Source of the DNA: Candidatus Binatus sp.
Lineage (GTDB): Bacteria; Desulfobacterota; Binatia; Binatales; Binataceae
Length of the DNA stretch: 64,000 bases
Direction: 5' to 3'
Assembly: GCF_030646925.1 (NCBI RefSeq)
Contig: NZ_JAUSKL010000078.1
Span: forward strand, 18,978-82,977
Part shown: one piece after another, positions 52,055 to 59,341 of the stretch
Numbering within the stretch: the stretch's first letter is position 1
Layout of the letters: each line of letters starts with the position of its first letter
The notes under the pieces: model-generated
The model's input: the letters and a program-made list of their open reading frames with translations, nothing else
Database searches by the model: none
Told to the model about the DNA's origin: nothing
Translations under genes and position numbers: made by a program

Positions 52055-53077
52055 TCATTTCGCATTTCCGATTCTGTTCGCGGCAATTGATGTCGTATAG
52101 CCACTCGCTCGATCGATTCGATGATGCGCAGTCTCAATTTGATAAATGCCGTCCAGCGCTTTCCAACCCTCGACTAGTACATTGCTCCCCGCTACCAGCT
52201 TTGTATTCCCTGGACCCTCGATTCGCATCTCGATCGATTCCGCGTTGTGCAATTCGAGCGCGGCGAGCGCCTTCGCCGACGCCTGAACCCCGTTTTCGCA
52301 CCGCCTCACGATCTTAAGAATGTCTGCACCCGGCGCCGCGTGCGTCGCAGAGGCCGTCCCCGCGATCAATTGCTTCGTCGCGGGATCGAAGTATGAAACC
52401 TGCGCGCCGCCGTAAATTCGCCGAGTCCGGTTCTTGAACGAAAATCCGATCGCATCCGCACGCGACATCGTCACCGCGGCCGGGATCGCCTTCAACGCCG
52501 CGCAAGAGTAGAAAATGAGTTGCGAACCTCGAACCGTGAAATCGTAACCGTGCTCGATTGCCAGGCGCTTCAGAAATTCAAGATCGGTCTCGAGCCGCTG
52601 CGTAATTCGCTCAAACCCGATTCCACCTTCCTCGCTCTCTGCCGCCGCGATAAATTCGAGATCGTACTTCGCCGCGATGCCTCTCGCGATTTCCGTCACT
52701 GTCTGCTTCTCGTACCCGGCGCTGTTCCGCGTCCGCATCGCCGGCGTGATATACGACGCCAGGCCGCGCAGCCGCATCGTGTCCGGCGGTCCATCAAGCT
52801 CCAGTTCGTCCAGTTGAAAGTCCCCGCAATTGAATAGCTGCTCGCCGCGATAGCCAATCTGTACGTTCATCTGATCGCCCAGAACCGGATACCACGACCC
52901 TTGCCAGCGCTGCTGATGATCCTCGACCTGGATCTCGACCTCTCCGGAAGCTGCACTCAGCCTGTCGCTATAGCTAATCGCCAGTATCATCTGAGAAGTC
53001 TCAGTTGTTATCTCGACTCCATTGTAAGTGAGTACCCACTCTGGCGAGCGAACCTCAGATTCGATGTCTATAGCCAT
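52055..53077 (-). CDS. P2 gpD-like baseplate hub protein
   Basis: 340 residues from ATG 53077, which overlaps the stop of the gpX gene (TAATG). Phage late-control protein D family: VEIQVEDHQQRWQGSWYPVLGDQMNVQIGY, FQLDELELDGPPDTMRLRGLASYI, then RTRNSAGYEKQTVTEIARGIAAKYDLEF and the C-terminal hub part VLVEGWKALDGIYQIETAHHRIDRASGYTTSI. It forms the hub beneath the tail tube and holds the spike. A longer start at 53104 would run into gpX and is less likely. Confidence 0.9.
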   Translation of the reverse strand: MAIDIESEVRSPEWVLTYNGVEITTETSQMILAISYSDRLSAASGEVEIQVEDHQQRWQGSWYPVLGDQMNVQIGYRGEQLFNCGDFQLDELELDGPPDTMRLRGLASYITPAMRTRNSAGYEKQTVTEIARGIAAKYDLEFIAAAESEEGGIGFERITQRLETDLEFLKRLAIEHGYDFTVRGSQLIFYSCAALKAIPAAVTMSRADAIGFSFKNRTRRIYGGAQVSYFDPATKQLIAGTASATHAAPGADILKIVRRCENGVQASAKALAALELHNAESIEMRIEGPGNTKLVAGSNVLVEGWKALDGIYQIETAHHRIDRASGYTTSIAANRIGNAK

Positions 53078-53316
53078 TACGCAGAAGCAGTCTTCGATCT
53101 CCACGGCGGCAGATCGGCGCTGACTACGGTACTCTCGGGTAATATAGGCACGTCGATCGTGATGCCCGCTTCAAATACTGGTTCGATTACTACTTTTGGA
53201 TTCGCTCTTATTATTGGCGCGTATAGTGTGGCTATTCCGTAGTATCTATACGCGAGCAGGTCCCATCGTTCGCCTTGAGTAGTTACATGAACGACGAACC
53301 CCGCTTGATTAGTCAT
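53077..53316 (-). CDS. P2 gpX-like tail protein (LysM-like)
   Basis: 79 residues, the small tail protein X family: HVTTQGERWDLLAYRYYGIATLYAPIIRANP is the LysM-like core, and the ITIDVPIL segment ends the fold. It binds the hub in contractile tails. Overlaps gpU (4 bp) and gpD (1 bp), as expected for coupled baseplate genes. Confidence 0.9.
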   Translation of the reverse strand: MTNQAGFVVHVTTQGERWDLLAYRYYGIATLYAPIIRANPKVVIEPVFEAGITIDVPILPESTVVSADLPPWRSKTASA

Positions 53317-53870
53317 CGCGCGGCGCTCCGTACTATCGCGTTCACCGCTACATCACCGGCTTGCAGCGCCGGGCCTGTCGCGCCGCTCGCCGCTCGAAGT
53401 TGCAGCAATGCCGAAACTCCCTCCGCTCCCGCCGACTTTGAATTCTCCGCCGGCGCGATCAACGGCGCCGGCGCGGCAAGGATTTCTGGTCCGTCCGTCG
53501 TGACCCACTCCTTCAGCGACAGCGTCACGTTGATCGCTATCGGCGTCCCCAACGCGCTTGATTGATGCGTTCGAAATGCCATCGAGTGAATCACGAAGAA
53601 GCCCCGAAACCCTCCGTTGCCGAACACCAACGGTAACGCGCGATGCGCCGCGGCGGTCGATCTCAGCAATGACAATTGTGCGCTCGGATCGGTGAATGAC
53701 GAATGCAGCATTATCTCCAGCTTCAGCCGCTCCAGCCCGTTTCCCAGCCATTGCAGCCGCGGCCGGCCTTCCAGCACGCGATGCTCCGCGAAATCGTACT
53801 CGCGCATCGACTCGAACGTCTCCGGCGATCCGATCACTTCAAACAAAATGTCTCCCAAAACTGCGAACAC
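53313..53870 (-). CDS. P2 gpU-like tail protein
   Basis: 185 residues. MFAVLGDILFEVIGSPETFES, the segment VLEGRPRLQWLGNGLERLKLEIMLH and the ALPLVFGNGGFRGFFVIHSM core match the phage P2 GpU family. The C-terminal ~70 residues are an Ala/Pro-rich extension (LAAPAPLIAPAENSKSAGAEG) absent from P2. The gene follows the short tape-measure-like gene by 11 bp and overlaps gpX. Confidence 0.88.
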   Translation of the reverse strand: MFAVLGDILFEVIGSPETFESMREYDFAEHRVLEGRPRLQWLGNGLERLKLEIMLHSSFTDPSAQLSLLRSTAAAHRALPLVFGNGGFRGFFVIHSMAFRTHQSSALGTPIAINVTLSLKEWVTTDGPEILAAPAPLIAPAENSKSAGAEGVSALLQLRAASGATGPALQAGDVAVNAIVRSAAR

Positions 53871-53881
53871 TCGATGCTCCT

Positions 53882-54865
53882 TCAGTACTCGGTGCGCTCG
53901 CGGCGTCCGGCTTCCTGCTGCAGTTCGTCGAATAGTTGCTCGCGATGCTTTCTGAGCGCGCTTGCCACCAGGTGTTCGATGTCGCCTCGATCGCCGCCGT
54001 TGTGAATGATCACTGTCGGCGCCGAGTGAATTGAAATACCTGGCGAGGGTTCTCCTGAAGTTCGCGACTGCCGCCCGCGGGCTGGCTCCGCGAATTCCGC
54101 CCGGTTGATTCGTGGCGCCGCGACGATCGCTTTCGCTGCAACTGCCGCCGCCGTATCGAACAGCGCCGTGGGTTCGCCAACCCGTCCGATTGCCACTCGC
54201 CCGCCCGATCGATCCTCCGCCGCTGCATACGCACGCCCTCCGCTGAGACCCGATTCACGATTCGCCCACCCGCTAACCATCGCCGCCTTCATCGAGGTGC
54301 TCCGCAGCAAATGAGCCACGTCGGCTATTCGATCACTTCCACGCGCTATCGATTCCGCCATTCCCGTTTGCTTTCCGATTCGCGCCGCGTTGCCCCCCGA
54401 TTGTCCCGCCGCGGCGATTTCCGACTTCGGCATGGCTCTCGATGCGGCCGCGCTCTGCCCAAGTCCGTCTCCCACCGCGATGCCTTCTTCGATCCGCTCG
54501 ACGTTGCGGATACTTTCCGCTGCCATCCAGGCACGTCTCCAGCTCAGCTCCTTCGGCATCACCGCTTGTCGCTGCCCGAACAGATCGATCGCACCGTTCA
54601 TCGCGGCGATACTGGCCGCGAATCTCGCCGCGACATCTGCGCCGGGAAGATTCGACACGCCACCATCAGTTTGATCCGGGTCCATTCCAGCCGCTCCGCG
54701 CGGCGAATCAGATCCGTGCGCGCTCCCCACCTCCGCGATCTTCCTGCTCGCGCTAACCACTGAAATGCCTGCGCGCAAAAGTTCGCCGAGTCGTTGCACC
54801 TCACCGAGCGCGCGTATCGAGCCCGCCCTTCGCGGATTCTCATTCATGCTTGTTCGTCGCGGCAT
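53882..54865 (-). CDS. Putative tail tape-measure protein, unusually short
   Basis: 327 residues in the tape-measure position, between the tail assembly chaperone region and gpU. It is helix-rich and Ala/Gly/Arg-rich with short amphipathic repeats (RFAASIAAMNGAIDLFGQ, FDTAAAVAAKAIVAAP). Its last ~50 residues (SIHSAPTVIIHNGGDRGDIEHLVASALRKHREQLFDELQQEAG) match the C-terminal ending common to P2-type tape measures. P2 T protein is about 815 residues, so this one is less than half. ATG 54865 or 54847 are both possible starts. Assignment rests on position and the C-terminal end. Confidence 0.7.
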   Translation of the reverse strand: MPRRTSMNENPRRAGSIRALGEVQRLGELLRAGISVVSASRKIAEVGSAHGSDSPRGAAGMDPDQTDGGVSNLPGADVAARFAASIAAMNGAIDLFGQRQAVMPKELSWRRAWMAAESIRNVERIEEGIAVGDGLGQSAAASRAMPKSEIAAAGQSGGNAARIGKQTGMAESIARGSDRIADVAHLLRSTSMKAAMVSGWANRESGLSGGRAYAAAEDRSGGRVAIGRVGEPTALFDTAAAVAAKAIVAAPRINRAEFAEPARGRQSRTSGEPSPGISIHSAPTVIIHNGGDRGDIEHLVASALRKHREQLFDELQQEAGRRERTEY

Positions 54866-54901
54866 TTGTGATCTGCTGTTCAGCTCCCGAAATCCTGTTG
54901 C

Positions 54902-55198
54902 CTAGTGCCGCGCCTCGAATCCTGCTCGATCGAAAGGACGCCGTTGCGAAGTCGCGACCTCCACCCGCATCGGCCGGCCCGCCAGTTCCTTGCCGTTCAA
55001 CAGGCTGAGAGCCGCGTTCGCAGCTTCCTCGGTCGCCATCTCGACAAACCCGAAACCTCGCGAGCGCCCGTCCAGCCGATCGCGCACGATTTCTGCCCGC
55101 ACTACGGCGCCCGCCTCGGCAAAAGCCTCGTGCAGGTCGCTGTCGCCCAGGGCAAATCCGAGATTTCCTATGAATAGCCTCATTCCCATTTTACTCAC
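54902..55198 (-). CDS. RRM-domain RNA-binding protein inside the tail operon
   Basis: 98 residues consisting of one RNA recognition motif: RNP2 LFIGNLGF near the N-terminus and RNP1 RGFGFVEM in RSRGFGFVEMATEEAANAAL, with NGKELAGRPMRVEVA as strand 4 and a short basic tail (RRPFDRAGFEARH). GTG 55198 or ATG 55189 are the likely starts. Such single-RRM proteins are usual on cyanobacterial and deltaproteobacterial chromosomes, but are not part of known tail operons. It lies between the chaperone frameshift product and the tape measure, 36 bp before the latter, in the same orientation. Role unknown; it may bind the operon's own mRNA. Confidence 0.85.
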   Translation of the reverse strand: MSKMGMRLFIGNLGFALGDSDLHEAFAEAGAVVRAEIVRDRLDGRSRGFGFVEMATEEAANAALSLLNGKELAGRPMRVEVATSQRRPFDRAGFEARH

Positions 55199-55229
55199 CG
55201 TTCTCGACTAGCCATTTGCACTCAAATCT

Positions 55230-55256
55230 AATAGTCAGTTTGAAGAACTGACTATT
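55230..55256. other. Perfect 11-bp hairpin between chaperone and RRM genes
   Basis: AATAGTCAGTT (55230-55240), loop TGAAG, AACTGACTATT (55246-55256). It includes the stop codon of the frameshift extension and lies 32 bp before the RRM start. No T-tract follows, so it is more likely an mRNA-level structure than a terminator. Confidence 0.75.
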
Positions 55257-55409
55257 GATGCCCTCCGCCGCGTTCGATGCCGGCGCGTTCGTACTCAGCC
55301 ATCGCATCGAGCCAGTACGACAACTCCGCAAAATCCATCTCGCTCAGTTCCCGGACCGTGAATCCGGATCGAACGAGTCCTGCGAAGCTCGCTGCGGAGG
55401 GCGCTCGAA
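55252..55409 (-). CDS. Tail assembly chaperone -1 frameshift extension (gpE' type)
   Basis: In the -1 frame an uninterrupted extension runs from the slippery site A-AAT-TTC (55413-55407, minus strand) to TAG at 55254-55252, adding 51 residues. It contains TVRELSEMDFAELSYWLDAMAEYERAG, a pattern like the second half of P2 E+E' and Mu-type tail chaperones. The heptamer is of the canonical X-XXY-YYZ form, in frame with the upstream gene. The fused product would be 150 residues. An internal ATG at 55338 could alternatively start a 28-residue peptide. Not too long for chance, but the slip site, open frame and family pattern agree. Confidence 0.7.
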
Positions 55410-55703
55410 ATTTTCGCCGACTACCTCCGCCTGCAGCGCCAGCACATCGGCGAGGTCCATCTCGAGCACGTCTTCGTACACCACTTTTCGCCCGTCCACC
55501 CGCGCCAATTCCGCGATCAGCGCGAACACCACTGCGCTCGCATCGCCTCCCGCAGCCACCCGCTGCGCCCGCATCAGATCGCGTCCCAGCCCCTTGCGCA
55601 CTTCCGCCCGCGCGCCGGAAGGAAGTTCGATCGCCCGGCTGCTTTCCTGATCCTGCTCCGGATCTTTGACTCGCACGCCATTCACCTTAAGGTCTTCCGT
55701 CAT
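55344..55703 (-). CDS. Phage tail assembly chaperone (P2 gpE / Mu gp41 type)
   Basis: 119 residues of the tail assembly chaperone family: KVNGVRVKDPEQDQESSRAIELPSG, then VRKGLGRDLMRAQRVAAGGDASAVVFALIAELARVDGRKVVYEDVLEMDLADVLALQAEV, with the usual helix order. It follows the tail tube gene by 39 bp, as in Mu and P2. The gene ends at TGA 55344, while a -1 slip at codon 99 (Phe) gives the longer E+E'-type form. Both forms together normally chaperone the tape measure. Confidence 0.85.
   Translation of the reverse strand: MTEDLKVNGVRVKDPEQDQESSRAIELPSGARAEVRKGLGRDLMRAQRVAAGGDASAVVFALIAELARVDGRKVVYEDVLEMDLADVLALQAEVVGENFERPPQRASQDSFDPDSRSGN
55407..55413 (-). promoter_or_regulatory. Slippery heptamer A-AAT-TTC for -1 frameshifting
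   Basis: Read on the minus strand in the chaperone frame (GAA AAT TTC), the seven bases fit the X-XXY-YYZ rule: AAT can re-pair as AAA, and TTC as TTT. All codons from the slip to 55252 are sense in the -1 frame. No obvious downstream pseudoknot was worked out. Confidence 0.65.
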
Positions 55704-55742
55704 CGTCGTCCGCTCCCGCTATTCAGCCCGGCCGATTTTGCC

Positions 55743-56261
55743 TCAGCCTCCGACATGCGATCGAAAATTCGACAACTGATCGACGCCGCCGACTACGTAG
55801 ATGTTGGCGAACACGTCGTACAAGTATATTTGCACGCCGCCGACGAATAGTTCGCAGTGATAGATACTGACTACTGACGTCGTCTCGACCATGTGATGCT
55901 GCCGAAAGGTCGGACTGCCCGCATCTTTGAAGACTCCCGTCATCATGTACACCACCGCGAGTTCGGCGCTGCGCCCCTGGCTGGTGTACTGCTCCAGGTT
56001 CCCGCGCGCCTGGAACAGATGCGTCTTGAAGGGACTCGCCGACATCGCCAGCGTCTCCGCATCGAAGGACGACCACTTGATGCGCGATTCCAGCTTCTCG
56101 ACGCCCGCCCACAGCTCGGCGGTTCCCGCCATGCCGAGCCCCTTGTAGTCGATCATCTTGTGCTTGGGATGCGCTATCTCGATCTCTTCGGCTCGTCCCA
56201 GCAGCCCGACTCCGTCGATATATATATTTGCATTAGTCAGTGAATTGATCTGGATATTCAT
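55743..56261 (-). CDS. Contractile tail tube protein (P2 FII type)
   Basis: 172 residues, the phage major tail tube family: INSLTNANIYIDGVGLLGRAEEIEIAHPKHKMIDYKGLGMAG, GVEKLESRIKWSSFDAE and the C-terminal FVGGVQIYLYDVFANIYVVGGVDQLSNFRSHVGG. It forms the inner tube around which the sheath contracts. Located directly after the sheath gene (13-bp gap), the P2/Mu order. Confidence 0.92.
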   Translation of the reverse strand: MNIQINSLTNANIYIDGVGLLGRAEEIEIAHPKHKMIDYKGLGMAGTAELWAGVEKLESRIKWSSFDAETLAMSASPFKTHLFQARGNLEQYTSQGRSAELAVVYMMTGVFKDAGSPTFRQHHMVETTSVVSIYHCELFVGGVQIYLYDVFANIYVVGGVDQLSNFRSHVGG

Positions 56262-56274
56262 TTGGCTATTCCTG

Positions 56275-57813
56275 TCAGAGCACTCCTGCGTCCACGGTGA
56301 TTGGGCTCGTTTGACCGAGATGCTCGAGCAGCGTCACGTCGATAAAGGCTTTGAACGTGATTCGCTCCGCCGGCGGCGGCGGCATCACGTCGATATCGAA
56401 GGTCAGTTGGCCTGCCGCTATTTGCGCCGGCGGATTCTCGGCCGGATCGAAACTCGCCGCACCCGCCGCCAGTGCACCGCGCTGAATCAATGACCGGATG
56501 AACGCGTTCACGCTCGCCAGGATCGCATCGATCAACGCATTCGAGATCGGCTGATCGATAAACTCCAGCATCGCCAGTTCGACCGACTCCTCGATCACGT
56601 CCATCGTCCGCCGCACCGAAATGAAATTGTCCGCCGCCGCCGCCGACGGATACGCCGCGCTGCGATTTCCCCACACCCGCAGCCCCGTCGCGAACGCATT
56701 GAACACCGTCACGATCCCGGCCGCGTTCAGGCTATTCACGTCCGACGCCGGATCCAGGATCGACGCGTAGAGCTGGATGTCGGGACCGAGAATTCCCGCC
56801 ACCGGCGTGTTCGACGGCGACCACCAATATCCTTTGGCCAGGTCCCGCGCCGCCATTCCGCCCGCCACCCATTGCGAATAGGGGCCGACCGCGTTCGCAT
56901 TGAGTTTCGCGATCACCGGCGCCCCCGACGAGTCGAGCGTCACTCCCGTCGGAACGATCCCAGCGTCGAAGAACGTCTCCTGCGGGAAGCACAGCATCGC
57001 CCGCTTGCTCGACGATCCGAATGCGTTTTGACTGTCGTTCCGATTCGCGATCGCCGCCGCCACCGAGGTCGATGCCGGCGAATCGATCAGCGCCATCGCG
57101 CGGATCTTGTCCGCCAGCGTGCTCATCGGCGTCGCCACATCCGCGCTTTGCGAGAATCTCGGCGCGATCAGTATCTTCGCAAAAAATCCCAGCGTGCCGT
57201 ACGTCGTCTGCAGCGCCTGCAAGCCGCTATAAACGCCGCCCGTCACCGAGCCGATCACGTCCGAGTCCGTCACCTTCGAAGGATCTGCGTACCGAAACGA
57301 GACCAGTACCGTCGCGCCCGGCGCGATACTTCCGCCCGACTCGCTTGCGACCATCTTGATAATGCCGTTGATGGCATCGACCGTATAGTCAGTTCCCTCC
57401 GAGTAAGTAGTACCCGCCGGTGAACTTGTGACTACTACATTCGACACGCCCATGTGGCCGAGATTAATCACGCCTTGCGTGTTGAATGTGAATGCAGTCG
57501 CTCCGATTGAGGTGAAATGCACCGCCGGATCGAATACGTTCACCACGATCACCTGCCCCGCGCCTTGCCCCTGGATCGCCGCCAGCGCGTAGGGAATCGT
57601 GTAGCCGCGCGTCAGCGGCCCGAACTTGGCCGCGTCGATCGCCGACGAAACCAGCGTCGGCTGGTTCGGCGCCGGAATCCCTGGCTGCGATGCCACTGCC
57701 CATTCGGGCGCGGTGCCGACCAGCCCGATCACGGCTGACTTGACCACCGTTACTGGCACCGGCCCATTAGGCACTTCGATTACTTCAATACCGTGCAAAA
57801 AACTCGCTGGCAT
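56275..57813 (-). CDS. Contractile tail sheath protein
   Basis: 512 residues. Phage tail sheath family: N-terminal SFLHGIEVIEVPNGPVPVTVVKSAVIGLVGTAP, the middle domain with LADKIRAMALIDSP, and the C-terminal region YPSAAAADNFISVRRTMDVIEESVELAMLEFIDQPIS ... SFDPAENPPAQIAAGQLTFDIDVMPPPPAERITF. The linker strands that wire sheath rings together are at both ends. A complete and intact frame argues for functional contraction. Confidence 0.95.
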   Translation of the reverse strand: MPASFLHGIEVIEVPNGPVPVTVVKSAVIGLVGTAPEWAVASQPGIPAPNQPTLVSSAIDAAKFGPLTRGYTIPYALAAIQGQGAGQVIVVNVFDPAVHFTSIGATAFTFNTQGVINLGHMGVSNVVVTSSPAGTTYSEGTDYTVDAINGIIKMVASESGGSIAPGATVLVSFRYADPSKVTDSDVIGSVTGGVYSGLQALQTTYGTLGFFAKILIAPRFSQSADVATPMSTLADKIRAMALIDSPASTSVAAAIANRNDSQNAFGSSSKRAMLCFPQETFFDAGIVPTGVTLDSSGAPVIAKLNANAVGPYSQWVAGGMAARDLAKGYWWSPSNTPVAGILGPDIQLYASILDPASDVNSLNAAGIVTVFNAFATGLRVWGNRSAAYPSAAAADNFISVRRTMDVIEESVELAMLEFIDQPISNALIDAILASVNAFIRSLIQRGALAAGAASFDPAENPPAQIAAGQLTFDIDVMPPPPAERITFKAFIDVTLLEHLGQTSPITVDAGVL

Positions 57814-57884
57814 GTATCACCTGTTACCTGGTTGAGCCGACTGGCTATTCGCGCGGCGCGACTGACTATTGCTTTCTAACGCTT

Positions 57885-58706
57885 CTAGTTGATTGGCTGG
57901 CTATCGCCCGATTCCACGATTCCCCGCTCTCCGTACGAATACGCGATTTCCACCGTATCCTCCGCAGCAGCCGCGCCGCCCGCAATGACCGTAACGATTC
58001 CGTCTGCTCGATCCGATTCGTAGTCCGTGCCCTCGATCAATTGCGCATTCGTTTCGTCGCTGATTCTCAAATCAAGGACATTCTGATGCGGAAGATGAAT
58101 TTTTCCCTCGCCATCGAATGTGTACGGCGCCGCCGCCACCTCGATCGCGGTGATTCCGCCTTTCTCCAGCGCAATCCCTCTGATGAATGCCGGGAACTCC
58201 TCCGCTTCCGATCGCTCCAGCGCGAGCGTCGCCACCGCGAACGTCAGCGCGTAGATCCAGACTCCGCCCTGCTTTTCCCGCTCCACGAATTTCTCGCGGA
58301 TCGGATGCATCTTGCGGCAGCCCGCGATTGCGTACCCCGTCAGCGCTCCTCGCACCGCTTCGATAATCGCGTAGGCGCCCGGACTCGGCCCCGACGCCTC
58401 GCTGCCCACGCTCCATCCGAGATCGCGCATCATCAGCGCCACCTCGAACTCGAGCGTCCGTTCCTGGATCACCGCCGCCGTGTCGAGTTGCTTCCCGTAC
58501 GTCGCGCCCCGGTAAATCACCAGCGCACTGCCGACCCGATGCGTCATCCGCCAGGTCTCGGGCCGGTCGGGATAGTGCACGACCTCGATCGACTGAATCT
58601 GCGAGCGCAATCGCGCGACGATTGCTGCTTCGATCGTACCGACGTCGGTCGGAGTCGGCGGCGCAAACGCTTCGCCCGCCCATGGCCCGTCAATCATCGC
58701 GCCCAT
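57885..58706 (-). CDS. Mu gp37-like tail terminator protein
   Basis: 273 residues; the N-terminal ~170 match the DUF1834/Mu Gp37 family (GTIEAAIVARLRSQIQSIEVVHYPDRPETW, then LVIYRGATYGKQLDTAAVIQERTLEFEVALMMRDLG and GAYAIIEAVRGALTGYAIAGCRKM). The last ~100 residues form an extra beta-rich segment (EVAAAPYTFDGEGKIHLPHQNVLDLRIS ...). In Mu the protein caps the tail. It sits 2 bp after gp36 in the minus-strand order. Confidence 0.85.
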   Translation of the reverse strand: MGAMIDGPWAGEAFAPPTPTDVGTIEAAIVARLRSQIQSIEVVHYPDRPETWRMTHRVGSALVIYRGATYGKQLDTAAVIQERTLEFEVALMMRDLGWSVGSEASGPSPGAYAIIEAVRGALTGYAIAGCRKMHPIREKFVEREKQGGVWIYALTFAVATLALERSEAEEFPAFIRGIALEKGGITAIEVAAAPYTFDGEGKIHLPHQNVLDLRISDETNAQLIEGTDYESDRADGIVTVIAGGAAAAEDTVEIAYSYGERGIVESGDSQPIN

Positions 58707-58708
58707 TC

Positions 58709-59140
58709 CTAGTAGCCCTTCAACGTTTTGCGATTGAATATTCGACCGGGCCCACGCCCGATTTCGTCTGAAGCCGCCGCGGGTTCACTGCCGTCCGCTC
58801 CGAGCCCCAACGTCAGCTCGCCGGCCGCAACCTTGCCGAGCAGCGCGATCGCGTCCTCATATCGTTTTCGCGCATCTGCCAGATCGTGCAGCGGCCTGAG
58901 CGACTGCAGGCGATACATCGCGATATCCGTGGCGAGGCGGCTCAACACGGCCGGTGAGTCCGCAATCGGAAGCGCGAACCGCCCTTCGATATATCCGTCG
59001 ATCTCCGCCGACGCGTCGTTCAGCGCTTGCAGAATCGGCTCCTGCTGAATCGTGCTCGAGCTTGGATCTTCATTGGTCAGCTGCACCAAATCGCGATTCG
59101 GATACCGGCTGATCATGTCCTGGACTGTCGCGTAACTCAT
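58709..59140 (-). CDS. Mu gp36-like head-tail connector protein
   Basis: 143 residues, DUF1320/gp36 family: MSYATVQDMISRYPNRDLVQLTNED, ILQALNDASAEIDGYIEGRFALPI, LSRLATDIAMYRLQSLRPLHDLADARKRYEDAIALLGKVAAGEL. The family places it at the head-tail junction. It lies 201 bp beyond the major capsid gene; the intervening space holds two strong hairpins. Confidence 0.9.
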   Translation of the reverse strand: MSYATVQDMISRYPNRDLVQLTNEDPSSSTIQQEPILQALNDASAEIDGYIEGRFALPIADSPAVLSRLATDIAMYRLQSLRPLHDLADARKRYEDAIALLGKVAAGELTLGLGADGSEPAAASDEIGRGPGRIFNRKTLKGY

Positions 59141-59341
59141 TTCTTCAATCCTTGGCCGCGTTCGCCGGTTCCGCTCACTTGCAGGCCCTTAAGGTCTCTC
59201 CGCGGGCGCCGATGAAGGGCTTCGCCCGCGGAGAGATGCACGCGCGCTCCGGCATCGCAGGCAGGAGGAAGCACCTGCGATCTTCCGGCCTGGGGAGTGT
59301 TGCATTCTCATTGGGTATTTCGCCGAATAGCGAATGACTAA
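59141..59341 (-). other. Spacer with two hairpins between capsid and gp36 genes
   Basis: A perfect 14-bp stem with 14-nt loop (TCTCTCCGCGGGCG 59195-59208 / CGCCCGCGGAGAGA 59223-59236) and a second stem ATCGCAGG/CCTGCGAT (59254-59261 / 59274-59281). They lie just downstream of the major capsid gene in the direction of transcription. They could halt or process the transcript, giving more capsid than tail. No clear T-tract follows on the minus strand. Confidence 0.7.
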
